From NCBI GenBank assembly GCA_024867545.1, contig JANFNE010000007.1:372001-436000 (forward strand): DNA of 64,000 nt, read 5' to 3'. Each line of letters starts with the position of its first letter. Positions within the stretch are counted from its first letter, which is position 1. Under the pieces are notes generated by a model. The model was not told the origin of the DNA. It made no database searches and saw nothing but the letters and a program-made list of their open reading frames with translations. This document shows positions 47,158 through 56,495 of the stretch, one piece after another. Position numbers and translations under genes: made by a program. This stretch comes from Phytopythium helicoides. Taxonomy: Eukaryota; Oomycota; Peronosporomycetes; Pythiales; Pythiaceae.

Positions 47158-49999
47158 ATGGCGAGGCTCTTGCTGTCGCTGCTGCTGCTCGATGGATTGC
47201 TAGTGGCTGCGGACGCGGCCTGTCCGTCCAACTGCCACAGCCACGGCGCCTGCCAGCCCTCCAACACGTGCGTCGTGTGATGCGGTGGTGCGACGCTCCC
47301 CTTGCCTCACTTCGCTCTTCACGGCGCCACCAGGTGCTCCTGCTTCCCGGGCTACACGAGCTTCGACTGCGCGTACAGGACCTGCCCGCTCGGTGCGCCA
47401 TGGATCGACTTTGCCACAGGCCGACGACACCATCCGAGCCGTGCCACGAGAATGCTCGAACAGAGGACGCTGCAACCGAGACAGCGGGCGATGCGAGTGC
47501 GACGCGGGCTTCTCGGGGTCGGCGTGCGAGCGGCTTTCGCTTTGTCGAGTTGGCTGCAGCGGCCACGGCAAGTGCTTGAGCATGCGAGCGCTCGCCGCCA
47601 CCAGGAACGACCGCAACCTGCTCTACTCGACCACGTACGCAACACCGTGGGATGCAGACCGCATCTATGGCTGCGTCTGCGATGTCGGGTACTCAGGCGT
47701 CGACTGTTCGCTTCGGCAGTGTCCGTTTGGCGACGACCCGATCACGACGGGTCAAGTGGATGAGATCCAGGCACTCTCGTGTCTGTGTGATGGATGCTCC
47801 GGTAGCTTCAGTCTGAGCTTTAGAGGCGAAGCAACAAGGCCGCTAGACCCGACAGCAGAGACTGCCGCCACGCTCAAAGTAGCTCTGGAAGCGCTGAGCA
47901 CGATTCGAGATGTGGCTGTCACGCTTGACGGCAGTACATCTGGAGTAATATGCGACTCCGACGGCGTGTCGGCACTGATCACGTTCACACTCGAGCATGG
48001 AGACGTACCGCCACTTCGTATCGCGTCTCAGTCGCTGACGGGCGGCACCAGCAGTCTTTCCATTCAGACAGGTCGGTCAACTACACGTCGGAGACGTTTG
48101 GCGAGACTGGTTTCTCACGTAAGACTTCATGCCTACAGGTGATGGTGGGTCGGCAGCGTATGGATCGAATGCTGCAACACAAACTGGCACAAAAGAGGTA
48201 ACCTTCGACCGTGAGCTCGCAGAATCTGATGGTATTCATTAACTGAGATGTTGCTGTCAGTGGTTACCGTGCTCAGGACGCGGAAAATGCAACACACTCA
48301 CTGGAATATGCACATGCCAGTCCAGCTTCGGGCCAAGTGACGGTAGGCTGCACCAAGTTCTTGATAGAGAGTGCTTTCGGCGAAACCTTACATTGACAAT
48401 TCCGCAGGCAAAGGCAACGCGGGGATAATTCAAGACTGTGGGCATTATGAAGACACGACGGCTTTATCCACGTGTGTCGGTAAGCTGTGATGGTGTTTGA
48501 GATTGTGATCGTGAAAGAAATGCAAAATTGCTCATGCAAACATCCACAATCACATTCTAGGTTTCTCCGGCTCGGCTATTGTTTGCAGCGGCCATGGACG
48601 GTGCCTCGGGTCGCCTAGTTACCAATGCGATTGCGAGAAGGGCTTCACAAGCTACGACTGCTCCAAGCCGAGATGCCCCACTGGCCGCCCCTGGGTAGAA
48701 GAAGCGCAAACCGACAACACAGCACACCTATCAAATGTTGAATGCTCGAATGCGGTGTGTGGTTACGTCGTGTCAATTTCTATTAATCTCTTCAATGAGA
48801 GGCAGACACTCATGGCTGCATTCTCACAGGGAATATGCAACGATGCAGGCATTTGTAGTTGCTTGCCGGGTTTCGAGGGCACTGCATGTGATCGGAGTAC
48901 GCGCTCGTCAGCATCACTCGCTCACACCTGTGTTGACGTTCTAACTCATTCCTGTGCTTCAACTTCAATTGGTTTAGTGTCGTGCCCGGCAGTGAATGGA
49001 TTAGCATGCAATGATCGAGGACGATGTCGGACCTGTGAGAGAGATGGCGGCGCTCACACCTACAATCGCATATGGCCACGGCCGGTTTCGTGTACGGGAC
49101 TGATCCGAATGCTGTCGCAACGTGGGAAGCCGACATGGTGCGCGGGTGCTACTGTGACAAACTCTACCAGGACCGCGGCGCGAGCGTTCGCTATACGGGC
49201 TATGCATGCCAAACAAGTGAGTCTATCAGCAAAGAACCGGTTGATTGAGTGTCAAGTTGAGCTTCTAACGCCACGCGATCCAATCCCATGCAACAGCTCC
49301 TTGCCCGAGTGGCGATGATCCCTGGACATCAAGCCAGCTCGACACGGTGCAGACTGTGAGCTGCAAAGCGGGTGGTGGTTACTTTACGCTGTCATTTCGA
49401 GGAGAAACTACGCGTCAATCTCGGCATCCGCAACGGCAATTGGCGTGAAATACGCATTGGAGAGTCTCATCACGTACGTGCAGCTCTATCGTCATCTCGT
49501 CAATTGTCCACCCTGACTAATAATCTGCGTGTGCTTAGGATAACGAGCGTGAGCGTCACCTTCTCCGCGGGCGTGGTCTCGGCTTGTACATCGACCGGAA
49601 ATGGTATCGTCGCTTTCGTATACAAATGATGTGATCGAACGCAACAGCTGATCCTGGATGTTTGCAGTGATGACCATCACGTTCTACTCCCCGTCCGGCC
49701 CACTTCCAGCCCTCGGCATCGACGCGACCGGACTCTCAGGCACCGTACTGACCAGCGTGCAGGTCGTCACATCCGGCACCAAAGAGGACTCGGTCTGCAA
49801 CAACCGCGGCCGCTGCGGTGCGTGCACTCGTTCCAACTACCTGCAATCTCGAGAGCCCAAACTAACCATTCGAACAGACGAAGCCACGGGGACGTGCATC
49901 TGCGCGCTGCACCACGCGAGCAGCGACGCGCGCGGGGGCTTCGGCGTGCTCAACGACTGCGGCGTCGTCGACGCGTTCATGACCCACGGCGAGCTGTAG
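47158..49999 (+). CDS. Secreted EGF-like repeat protein, multi-exon, with single-base frame breaks
   Basis: ATG 47158 begins a signal peptide (MARLLLSLLLLDGLLVAADA) followed by EGF-like CPSNCHSHGACQPSNTC. The first intron is 47277-47333. Further EGF-like units are CSCFPGYTSFDCAYRTCP, CSNRGRCNRDSGRCECDAGF, CSGHGRCLGSPSYQCDCEKG and CNDAGICSCLPGFEGTACD. Between them is a repeated module (CPFGDDPITTGQVDEIQ ... FSLSFRGEAT; CPSGDDPWTSSQLDTVQ ... FTLSFRGETT). The end has VCNNRGRCG and DCGVVDAF. This is the oomycete large EGF-like extracellular protein type. Two one-base shifts break the frame: an extra G near 47421 (FAT/ADDTIRAV) and a missing base near 49415-49425. Several introns between 48100 and 49900 are not fully resolved. 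Either a decaying gene or draft-sequence error. Confidence 0.72.
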
Positions 50000-50102
50000 C
50001 AGTCGCCTCGAGCGTTCCGAGGCTGCGTCAATGGCATTGCGCACCAAGCAGCAGCGCGGCACAAGTCGCAGATTGCGGCGTCAACATGGATCACAACGGC
50101 GC

Positions 50103-52448
50103 GATAATACCCCCTTTGGAGTTTCCACGAGCAATCCATCGCTCGTCAACTCGTAGGCCTTTAACGCCAGATTGGATAGTAAAATCAAATCTGACAGGAC
50201 TCCTCGACGAAGGGTGCGCCGATTGATTTGCAGACCCGCTAACGCAGCAGCTGCCTGTTCTTGATCAAGATGTTTTTGGCCGCGTTGATATCGCGACCGA
50301 GCACTACGTTGCAGCCTCGAGAAGGACACCGGAAGACGCTACTACCCCCTAGGTTGTTGTTCAGAGTGCCACAGCTCGCGCATGTCTTCGAGGTGTACTC
50401 TTCCTCACATCTGACGACGTAGCCACCCATGCGAGCCATCTTGTAAGTGAGCAGCGTCTTGAAGCGGAAGTGCGCTTGCGCCATCATCGCTCGCGCTGTC
50501 GGACTGCGAATCACCCGCTGCTGCTGCTGCTGGTTGGTATTGTTGTTGTTAGTGTGCTGAACGTCATCTGCGGCCGTCGCAGGTATAGCATCTGAGGCTA
50601 CGGCGCTGGCCAGGTGCTTTTGCACCATCTCGGACGTATGGAACGATGGAAGGAGCACCATGTAGTAGCTCGACGCCAGCCACTTAGCGAGTTTGTGGTG
50701 TATGTCGTTCACGCATCGAGTTGCCTTCCTCGACGTGAGACGGATACGTCGACGCAAGCGATAGCGCTTGCGGTGCTCGCTGGTCTTCTCGTGGCGCAGC
50801 CCTCGCTTGCGCCTGCTTCGCGTCCTGGTCCTGTGGCGCGCCTTGCAAGCGTTCACTTCCTGCTGTAACGTCGACTTGGCAGCGTCGATGTACTCAAACT
50901 TCCGTTGTAGGAAAGCAGGCGTGTCAGGAATGCTCAGAGTACGGCCGTCGGGATCATAGAGAGTGATGAAATTCCGTACACCAGGATCGAGCGCGCAGAT
51001 TCGATCCGAAGACCCATGCTGGAACTCCTTCTTCCTTGGCACGATCAGGTAGTACTGGCCATCACGAAGACGTTGGAGGCGGACTGACATTGTGATGGGT
51101 TCACGCTCATGAACGATGATGCCGTCATGTTTGCCGAAGCCAAAGAATTTAGGAGTAACGCGAACTCGAGTGACACCATCTTCATCCTCGATATACCTTA
51201 CCAGTTGTTTGTGCAGCTCGATGGTGTTCGACGGGGCAAATTTGCTCTTGAATTTCATTTCAGGAAAAGTAGTCGCCTCGTTTCTCGCGAGATGTCCAAA
51301 GTAGCCACTGACAGACGATATCACAGCCTTCATAAAGTCGCGAAAAGCCGAATCGTGAGCAACACAATGCACTTCGAGGTGCCTAGCGAGCCCTCGCTTG
51401 TTGCGAAAGTAGCGGCTCATCGTGTGCATCTTTGATACTGGGCGGTACTTTGCACCAAGCTCGGCAATCGTCATCTTGTTCGTTCTGGAACGAGTCGCGA
51501 CTCGCGTTGCAATGTCGTCTCTCGACAGGCCAACCAATTTGTTGTAGACCGCTCGGTTTGCCGCAAACATCTGGTCAAGCTTTTCCGACTGGACTCGTGT
51601 CGGATAGAGTTTGATCTTGATGACGCTGTTGGCTCGTTCGTCCGGCTCGACTAGCGCATGCAGCGACCGGAGCTCCTCAATGATCGACCGAGGGACATGC
51701 TCGGCAGGCAAGACGTTCGTTCGCCAGTCCTCCGGGCGCTGCTCGTCGACGAAGCTGCCGACCTCGAACCACGACGTAAGCAGTGGCTCGATCGACCGCT
51801 GGCTGTCCGGGACTCGCTCGCGGACATACGCGTGGGGCTTCTGCTTGCGACCTCGCTCACGTCGATGCCAGCCTTTGCCAGGCTTACCCTTGTTCCAGTG
51901 TTTCTTGGAGCGGCGCTGGCGGGGTCGCCGTGGCCGACGCTCGCGTCGAGGCTTGGTGACACGCTCGAGCTCGCCCTGCTCTGGCATCCACAACTCGTCG
52001 GCAATGGCACGGTCGAACCACGAGCTCGGGTGCGCTAGCTGCTCGTGTGAGCGTCGCGGTTCGTTTGGCCGTCGCTTCTTTTGCCGAGGCTTCTTCTCTG
52101 CGTCGGACTCGGGGACAATCTCGCCAATGCCAGGGATGATGTTCTCCTCGTCGGAGTCCGGCACGATCTCCCCGATGCCAGGGATGATCCGTCTCTTCCT
52201 CGTGCGCGCTCTGCCTCGAGCAGCCGCTCGCGGCTTCGCAGCCCGAGGCGGCATGACCTCTGGCCGACGAGGAATACTGGAGAATGGTGATATCCCCGTT
52301 GGCGCAGCCAGCCCTTGCGCCAATGCGAGTCGTGGTGCAACTTCAATGTGTGAGCTCATTGGCTGGGTTTTAAGTTGGGGCGATGTCCCAAGTGTCGATG
52401 AACCGACTTGAGATGCCCTTGGCCAGCTCGTCTCTCCTGATAATACCC
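50103..52448 (-). mobile_element. Possible Fanzor-carrying element (boundaries tentative)
   Basis: A 10-bp direct repeat GATAATACCC occurs at 50103-50112 and 52439-52448, bracketing the Fanzor gene. It could be a target-site duplication or element end, but a 10-mer match over two such windows can also arise by chance, and I found no terminal inverted repeat. Confidence 0.3.
50239..52359 (-). CDS. Fanzor: eukaryotic TnpB-like RNA-guided nuclease (706 aa)
   Basis: Single intronless frame. The first in-frame ATG is 52359 (MSSHIEVAPRLALAQG); frame upstream has only non-ATG starts. Residues about 30-210 are basic and disordered, with nuclear-localisation-like clusters (KKPRQKKRRP) and a duplicated IIPGIGEIVP motif. 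The TnpB-like core starts near residue 240 (IKIKLYPTRVQSEKLDQMF, ANRAVYNKLV). RuvC-I is ALDPGVRNFITLYDPDG, with Asp near 458. A Fanzor-type segment VLLPSFHTSEMV follows. Near residue 652 is CEEEYTSKTCASCG, holding the Glu cluster and the first zinc-finger CxxC, then FRCPSRGC. RuvC-III is VLGRDINAAKN, with Asp near 689. Catalytic and zinc residues are all present. Fanzors cut DNA guided by an RNA transcribed from the element's 3' region. Apparently intact. Confidence 0.92.
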   Translation of the reverse strand: MSSHIEVAPRLALAQGLAAPTGISPFSSIPRRPEVMPPRAAKPRAAARGRARTRKRRIIPGIGEIVPDSDEENIIPGIGEIVPESDAEKKPRQKKRRPNEPRRSHEQLAHPSSWFDRAIADELWMPEQGELERVTKPRRERRPRRPRQRRSKKHWNKGKPGKGWHRRERGRKQKPHAYVRERVPDSQRSIEPLLTSWFEVGSFVDEQRPEDWRTNVLPAEHVPRSIIEELRSLHALVEPDERANSVIKIKLYPTRVQSEKLDQMFAANRAVYNKLVGLSRDDIATRVATRSRTNKMTIAELGAKYRPVSKMHTMSRYFRNKRGLARHLEVHCVAHDSAFRDFMKAVISSVSGYFGHLARNEATTFPEMKFKSKFAPSNTIELHKQLVRYIEDEDGVTRVRVTPKFFGFGKHDGIIVHEREPITMSVRLQRLRDGQYYLIVPRKKEFQHGSSDRICALDPGVRNFITLYDPDGRTLSIPDTPAFLQRKFEYIDAAKSTLQQEVNACKARHRTRTRSRRKRGLRHEKTSEHRKRYRLRRRIRLTSRKATRCVNDIHHKLAKWLASSYYMVLLPSFHTSEMVQKHLASAVASDAIPATAADDVQHTNNNNTNQQQQQRVIRSPTARAMMAQAHFRFKTLLTYKMARMGGYVVRCEEEYTSKTCASCGTLNNNLGGSSVFRCPSRGCNVVLGRDINAAKNILIKNRQLLR

Positions 52449-52503
52449 ATCGTTTGCCTTTGATCGCGCGCGTCCGGCACAATACCCTCAACTTGCAACT
52501 TGA

Positions 52504-53866
52504 ATGCCTTCCCCGTCCTGTACTTCATACAAAACCCAAGATCAAACTTTTCTCAGGCGAGCCAAACAGCCGTTCAATCCCCCCATTCCGCAACTCTTGC
52601 GCCATAGCCAAGATCCCCGTGTCGCTTTCTCCTCGCATTCGCGAAAACGCCTCGAGAAAGGACGCGAGAGCTCATGGCGACCGACGGGCTCCAGCAGCGC
52701 CGAGGCGCCGCCCTTCCACGCGCAGACGGAGGCGCAGGCGCCCACGCGGCTGACTCCCGTGCGTCTGGGCGTCATTTTGAGCCGCTCGCGGGCGAAATCT
52801 GACGAGTTGTCGCCGCAGGGGGCCGCCGAGACGAGCGACGACGAGTACGAGGTGCTCTACCCGAGCGAGGCGGCGGCCAGGCGCATCCTGGAGGACAGCG
52901 AGTACTACGAGCGCGTGATGCCGCGCGGCGACGTGCTCTCGGACGCGCTGCTGGGCTTCTGCGGCAGCTTCGCGGTGCGCGAGGGCCCGCGCATCGGCGC
53001 CTCGCTCGTGCGGCGATTCACGGACGCGCGCTTCAACTGGCAGAAAAAGACGCTGCAGTCCTTCCTCGAGCTCGCCTGCTGGCTCATCGTCTCGTACGCT
53101 GCCTACTCGCTCTACGGAGACGCGCTCTTCGCCGTGCAGGTCGGCACCTTTGTCGGCGCCGTCATGTCCATCTGCGACGAGGTCGTGCTGCAGTTCGTGC
53201 GCGGCCTCGCGCGCGTCATCCGCAACCAGCAGGGAGGCAGCGACCTGCTTGAGCGCCTCGGCTTTGACGTGCCGACCAACGGCAAGGCGCCGACCGACGG
53301 ACAGGAGATCGTGCTCATCAAGAACCTCGTGTTCGGCTACCTGGGCGTCGTGGTCATGAGGTATCTGTGGGACAACATGCAGGACGTGCCGCATTTTGCG
53401 GCGCTGACAGCCTGCACGGGCGTCGCGTTCGTCGTCACGGCCGAGTTCTTCTGCCTCTGGCTGCCGACTCGACGCGTCGGACTCACGCTGCAGTCGCGGT
53501 TCACGCGCATCCGCGAGAACTGGCGCGAGCACTTTTACCGGTCGCTTGTCGAGGTGCTCTGCTGGACGCTCGCGACGATCTACTTCTTCGTGTCGACACA
53601 GAATTTTCTATCGGCGCTGCAGCTCGGCACGCTCGTGGCTGTCTGCGTGTCGCTCACCTCGGGACTCGAGGATCTCCCGGACATTGTGAGCTCGGACGAC
53701 CCCAAGTCGCAGCGCGGCGAGTACTCGTACTGGCAAGAGCACGCGGGCGGTGACGCCTTCATGGCGGTCGCCGGCACAGGTCGTGTCGGTGCAGAAGGTG
53801 TTTGGGCGGGCGTTCCAGGCCGTCCAGGACGAGGCCATGAATATGTACGAGAACTTCGGCGAGTAG
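52504..53866 (+). CDS. Membrane protein with two homologous TM halves, frame-broken near 3' end
   Basis: Core frame 52504-53770 encodes an acidic N-terminus (SDDEYEVLYPSEAAARRIL), then two similar blocks. Each block is RF-T-x-x-x-x-NW followed by a hydrophobic hairpin: LELACWLIVSYAAYSLYG with FAVQVGTFVGAVMS, and VEVLCWTLATIYFFVSTQ with SALQLGTLVAVCVS. Another membrane pair lies between them. The natural C-terminus appears in a different frame (VSVQKVFGRAFQAVQDEAM to TAG 53866), so a one-base shift lies at about 53745-53790. The start is uncertain: ATG 52504 opens the long frame, whereas ATG 52674 has a better product but needs an intron whose phase does not fit. Function unknown. Confidence 0.62.
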
Positions 53867-54535
53867 CTCGATCGGAAGTTCTCCCCAAGTGTATCCAGTA
53901 CGTCCGCACGAGCGCTGCACGAGTAAAATGCACCCCATCCACTATTATCGATAGCTTTGATTCGCGAATCTCTGTGCCGCTGCAGCTTCATTCCCGCGCG
54001 TGGTAAGCAAACACTGGAGACCCGCGGTGGCTTTGCGTCATCAGCCGCTTGCAGCCGCAGCCAGCGTGTCGTGGTTGCCTCTCCGCTGGCTATCGGCGGT
54101 CAGTCAATCCGCGTGACGCAGCAACTGCAACTGTGTCGGCGACATGTCGGCGCTGAATGCGCGCCGCATGCCGGTGCGAAGTCAGCCCGTCAACCTTTCT
54201 CGTCAACTTAACCGAGACGTACTCTGCCGACCCCTCCCTGTTCGCACACGTGGACTTGGCAACCTAGTCGAGAGCGTCGGGATGGCAGAAACATGCGACG
54301 GCGCATTTGAAGTTCGGCCCCGCCTCGTTTTTCGCCGCCGCGCGCGTGTCCGCGCCACGCACGCCGCCTCGAGAATGCTTACCGGCCGAGCCATTGGCCA
54401 CGTGTGGCCGTCGCTGCTGACGCCGGACTCGTATTTTTAGCCGATCCAGACGGAGCTGCCAGCGACCGAGCCATTCCGGAATTCGCTTCCTATCAAGCAC
54501 CTCACAAGCCCAGCTCTCGCTCTGCTCGACTCGCC
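53867..54535. other. Intergenic, nothing recognised
   Basis: 669 bp between two plus-strand genes. No domain, repeat or clear promoter element was recognised; it should hold the uridine phosphorylase promoter. Confidence 0.4.
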
Positions 54536-55492
54536 ATGGCCCCCATCCAGTCCATCGCTTCCGGCGCCGCCGCTGCGACATCGACCGCTGCGGCTGGCAG
54601 CACACACCACGTGGTCAATGCCCACCTGCAGGAGATGGAGAGCGACGTCATGTACCACATCGGCCTCACGTGGGCCGGCGAGGACAAGGCGCGCATCGCC
54701 GAGCTGTTCGGCAACACCAAGTTCTTCATCACGGGCGGCAGCGCCTGAGCGCATGACCAACTTCGCCAGCGAGGTCGCGGCCGCGCTCGGCATCAAGACG
54801 CCGTTCGGCTACGCGCTCACGCCCATCGGCAGCACGTCGCGCTACGTCGTGTACAAGGTCGGCCCCGTGCTCATCGCCAACCACGGCATGGGCATGCCGT
54901 CCGTCTCCATCCTGCTGCACGAGGTCACCAAGCTGCTCGAGTACGCGGGCGCAACGACTGCACGTACATCCGCATGGGCACGAGCGGCGGCGTCGGCGTC
55001 GAGCCCTGGTACCGTCGTCATCTCGAGCGAGGGCGTCAACCACGAGATGGAGTCGATCGACGAGGTCGCCGTGCTGGGCAAGATCGTGCGTCGCCCCGCA
55101 ATCTGCTCGCCCGACGTCGCGGCCGAGATCTCCAAGGCCGCCGAGGAGGAGGGCCTCCCGTACACGGTCGGCAAGACGCTCACTTGCAACGACTTTTACG
55201 AGGGCCAGGGCCGCCTCGACGGCGCCATCTGCGAGTACACCGCCGAGACAAGATGGAGTTCCTGCGCACGGCGTCGGCCGCGGGCGTCAAGAACATCGAG
55301 ATGGAGGCGCGTGGCTTCGCGGCCTTCTGCCACAAGCTCAACATCCCCGTGGCTGTTGTGTGCGTCACGCTGCTCAACCGCCTGATGGGCGACCAGGTGC
55401 TGTCGTCGCACGAGACGCTCGTGGGCTACGAGCAGCGCCCTGCCGCCGTGCTGCTGCGGTACATCAAGGCCAAGCTCGCCGTCGACAACTGA
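54536..55492 (+). CDS. UPP1: Uridine phosphorylase, disrupted by four single-base indels
   Basis: Across three frames the whole protein (about 318 aa) can be followed from ATG 54536 (MAPIQSIASGAAAA) to TGA 55492 (YIKAKLAVDN). Family landmarks are GGSAERMTNFA, YKVGPVLIANHGMGMPSVSI, YIRMGTSGGVGVEPGTVVI, FYEGQGRLDGAICEY, NIEMEARGFAAFCH and VVCVTLLNRLMGDQ. It cleaves uridine with phosphate to uracil and ribose 1-phosphate (pyrimidine salvage). The frame is broken by an extra T near 54745 (creating a stop), a missing C near 54953, an extra T near 55012 and a missing G near 55248. Every recognised residue is otherwise in place, so assembly error looks likelier than old decay. Confidence 0.88.
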
Positions 55493-55654
55493 GTAGAGTA
55501 GTCCCTCGTAGCCAGCCAGCGCTCCCCACGCGCATGTAAATAGCTATTTGCCTTGTTCGCGTTGTCGTCTCGCTCTCATGGGATGGATCGAAGTAGGTTG
55601 TTCACTTTTGTTTGATGAGTGCTCATTAGATATGCTTCAGAAGAGTGTTCGGTC

Positions 55655-56291
55655 AGCTACGAAGATGAACACGTACATCGTATCGAGGAACACGACGACT
55701 AGACCAGATTGGAGACGAGGAACAGCGTTGAACAAGGTCGAGAGCGAAGCGTTCATAATGATGATAGCTGTGAACGGTGCTGCTACTTCGACAGGCAGTC
55801 CCTTCCCCATCATGTCTGTCAGCAAAATGAAATGCACAACGAAGTCGAGCAACTTCAACAAAAGATCCTGTTGTCACTGGGTTAGTGTGTTGGATAAGTG
55901 TTGACATGTGGAAGCTCAACACGCACCACTAGTTTCCTCTTTCCTTCGCTCACTTGTACCCGACGCAAGATTTTACTCGACGTATCTCTCAAAGTGTCGC
56001 TTGGTCCTATGTTATTCGAACTCGTAGAGACAGTCATGTTGGCGACAGCGATTTTGGTTATGTCATGACGAGAAGACCGCATCTGGGTCTTGAACGAGAT
56101 GTGTCTTGTAGACCAGGCAGTGAACTGCCACTTGGAGAAGACCGTCACTCGAGCGATGATGTACAAGTAACCAAGCGCAATACAGCCGAGACCTCCCAGT
56201 CCGAGCAGTAGTGTTTCGACTGGTGGGTCAATGAATCGCCAGAACGTGCCATCGTCGAAAGTCTCGGTGTTCATGACCCAGTTGACGGTGT
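55655..56291 (-). pseudogene. WLGC/LRR gene copy D, only exons 1-2
   Basis: Minus-strand fragment matching the first two exons of the WLGC family. It begins at the TVNWVMNTETFDDGTF region, loses the first membrane segment, and ends inside intron 2 just after the exon end FLDT. It shares with copy E the variants SSRHDITKIAVANMT and SDTLRDTSSKILRRVQ, so D and E are closest relatives. It forms a 640-bp inverted repeat with E (56660-57300) around a spacer of about 370 bp. Non-coding fragment. Confidence 0.85.
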
Positions 56292-56302
56292 CATTGGTGT
56301 TT

Positions 56303-56404
56303 ATTCCTGGATCACTCACAGTAAGTGGACGCCGAAGGTTGCAATCGGCGCCTATTCCTGGATCACTCACAGTAAGTGGACGCCGAAGGTTGCAATCGGC
56401 GCTG
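56303..56404. repeat. 51-bp tandem duplication
   Basis: Two adjacent copies of a 51-bp unit beginning ATTCCTGGATCACTCACAGT, 49 positions identical, at the boundary of the truncated WLGC copy D. Confidence 0.95.
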
Positions 56405-56475
56405 GGTTGCACCTCCACACCAGAACTCCTTTGCAGCTGAGTGGTCCAAGAATAAACACAAGGATTCGCAGGTTT

Positions 56476-56495
56476 CGCTCATTTCACTTGGCGCA
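56476..56495 (+). promoter_or_regulatory. Candidate initiator of WLGC copy E
   Basis: GCTCATTTCACTTGGC begins at 56477, immediately upstream of ATG 56496. It matches the GCTCATTYY part of the classic oomycete transcription-start consensus, though it would give a very short leader. Confidence 0.4.

Noticed and set aside
52360..52491. 44-codon N-terminal extension of the Fanzor frame
   Set aside because: The extension begins on TTG with no in-frame ATG before 52359.
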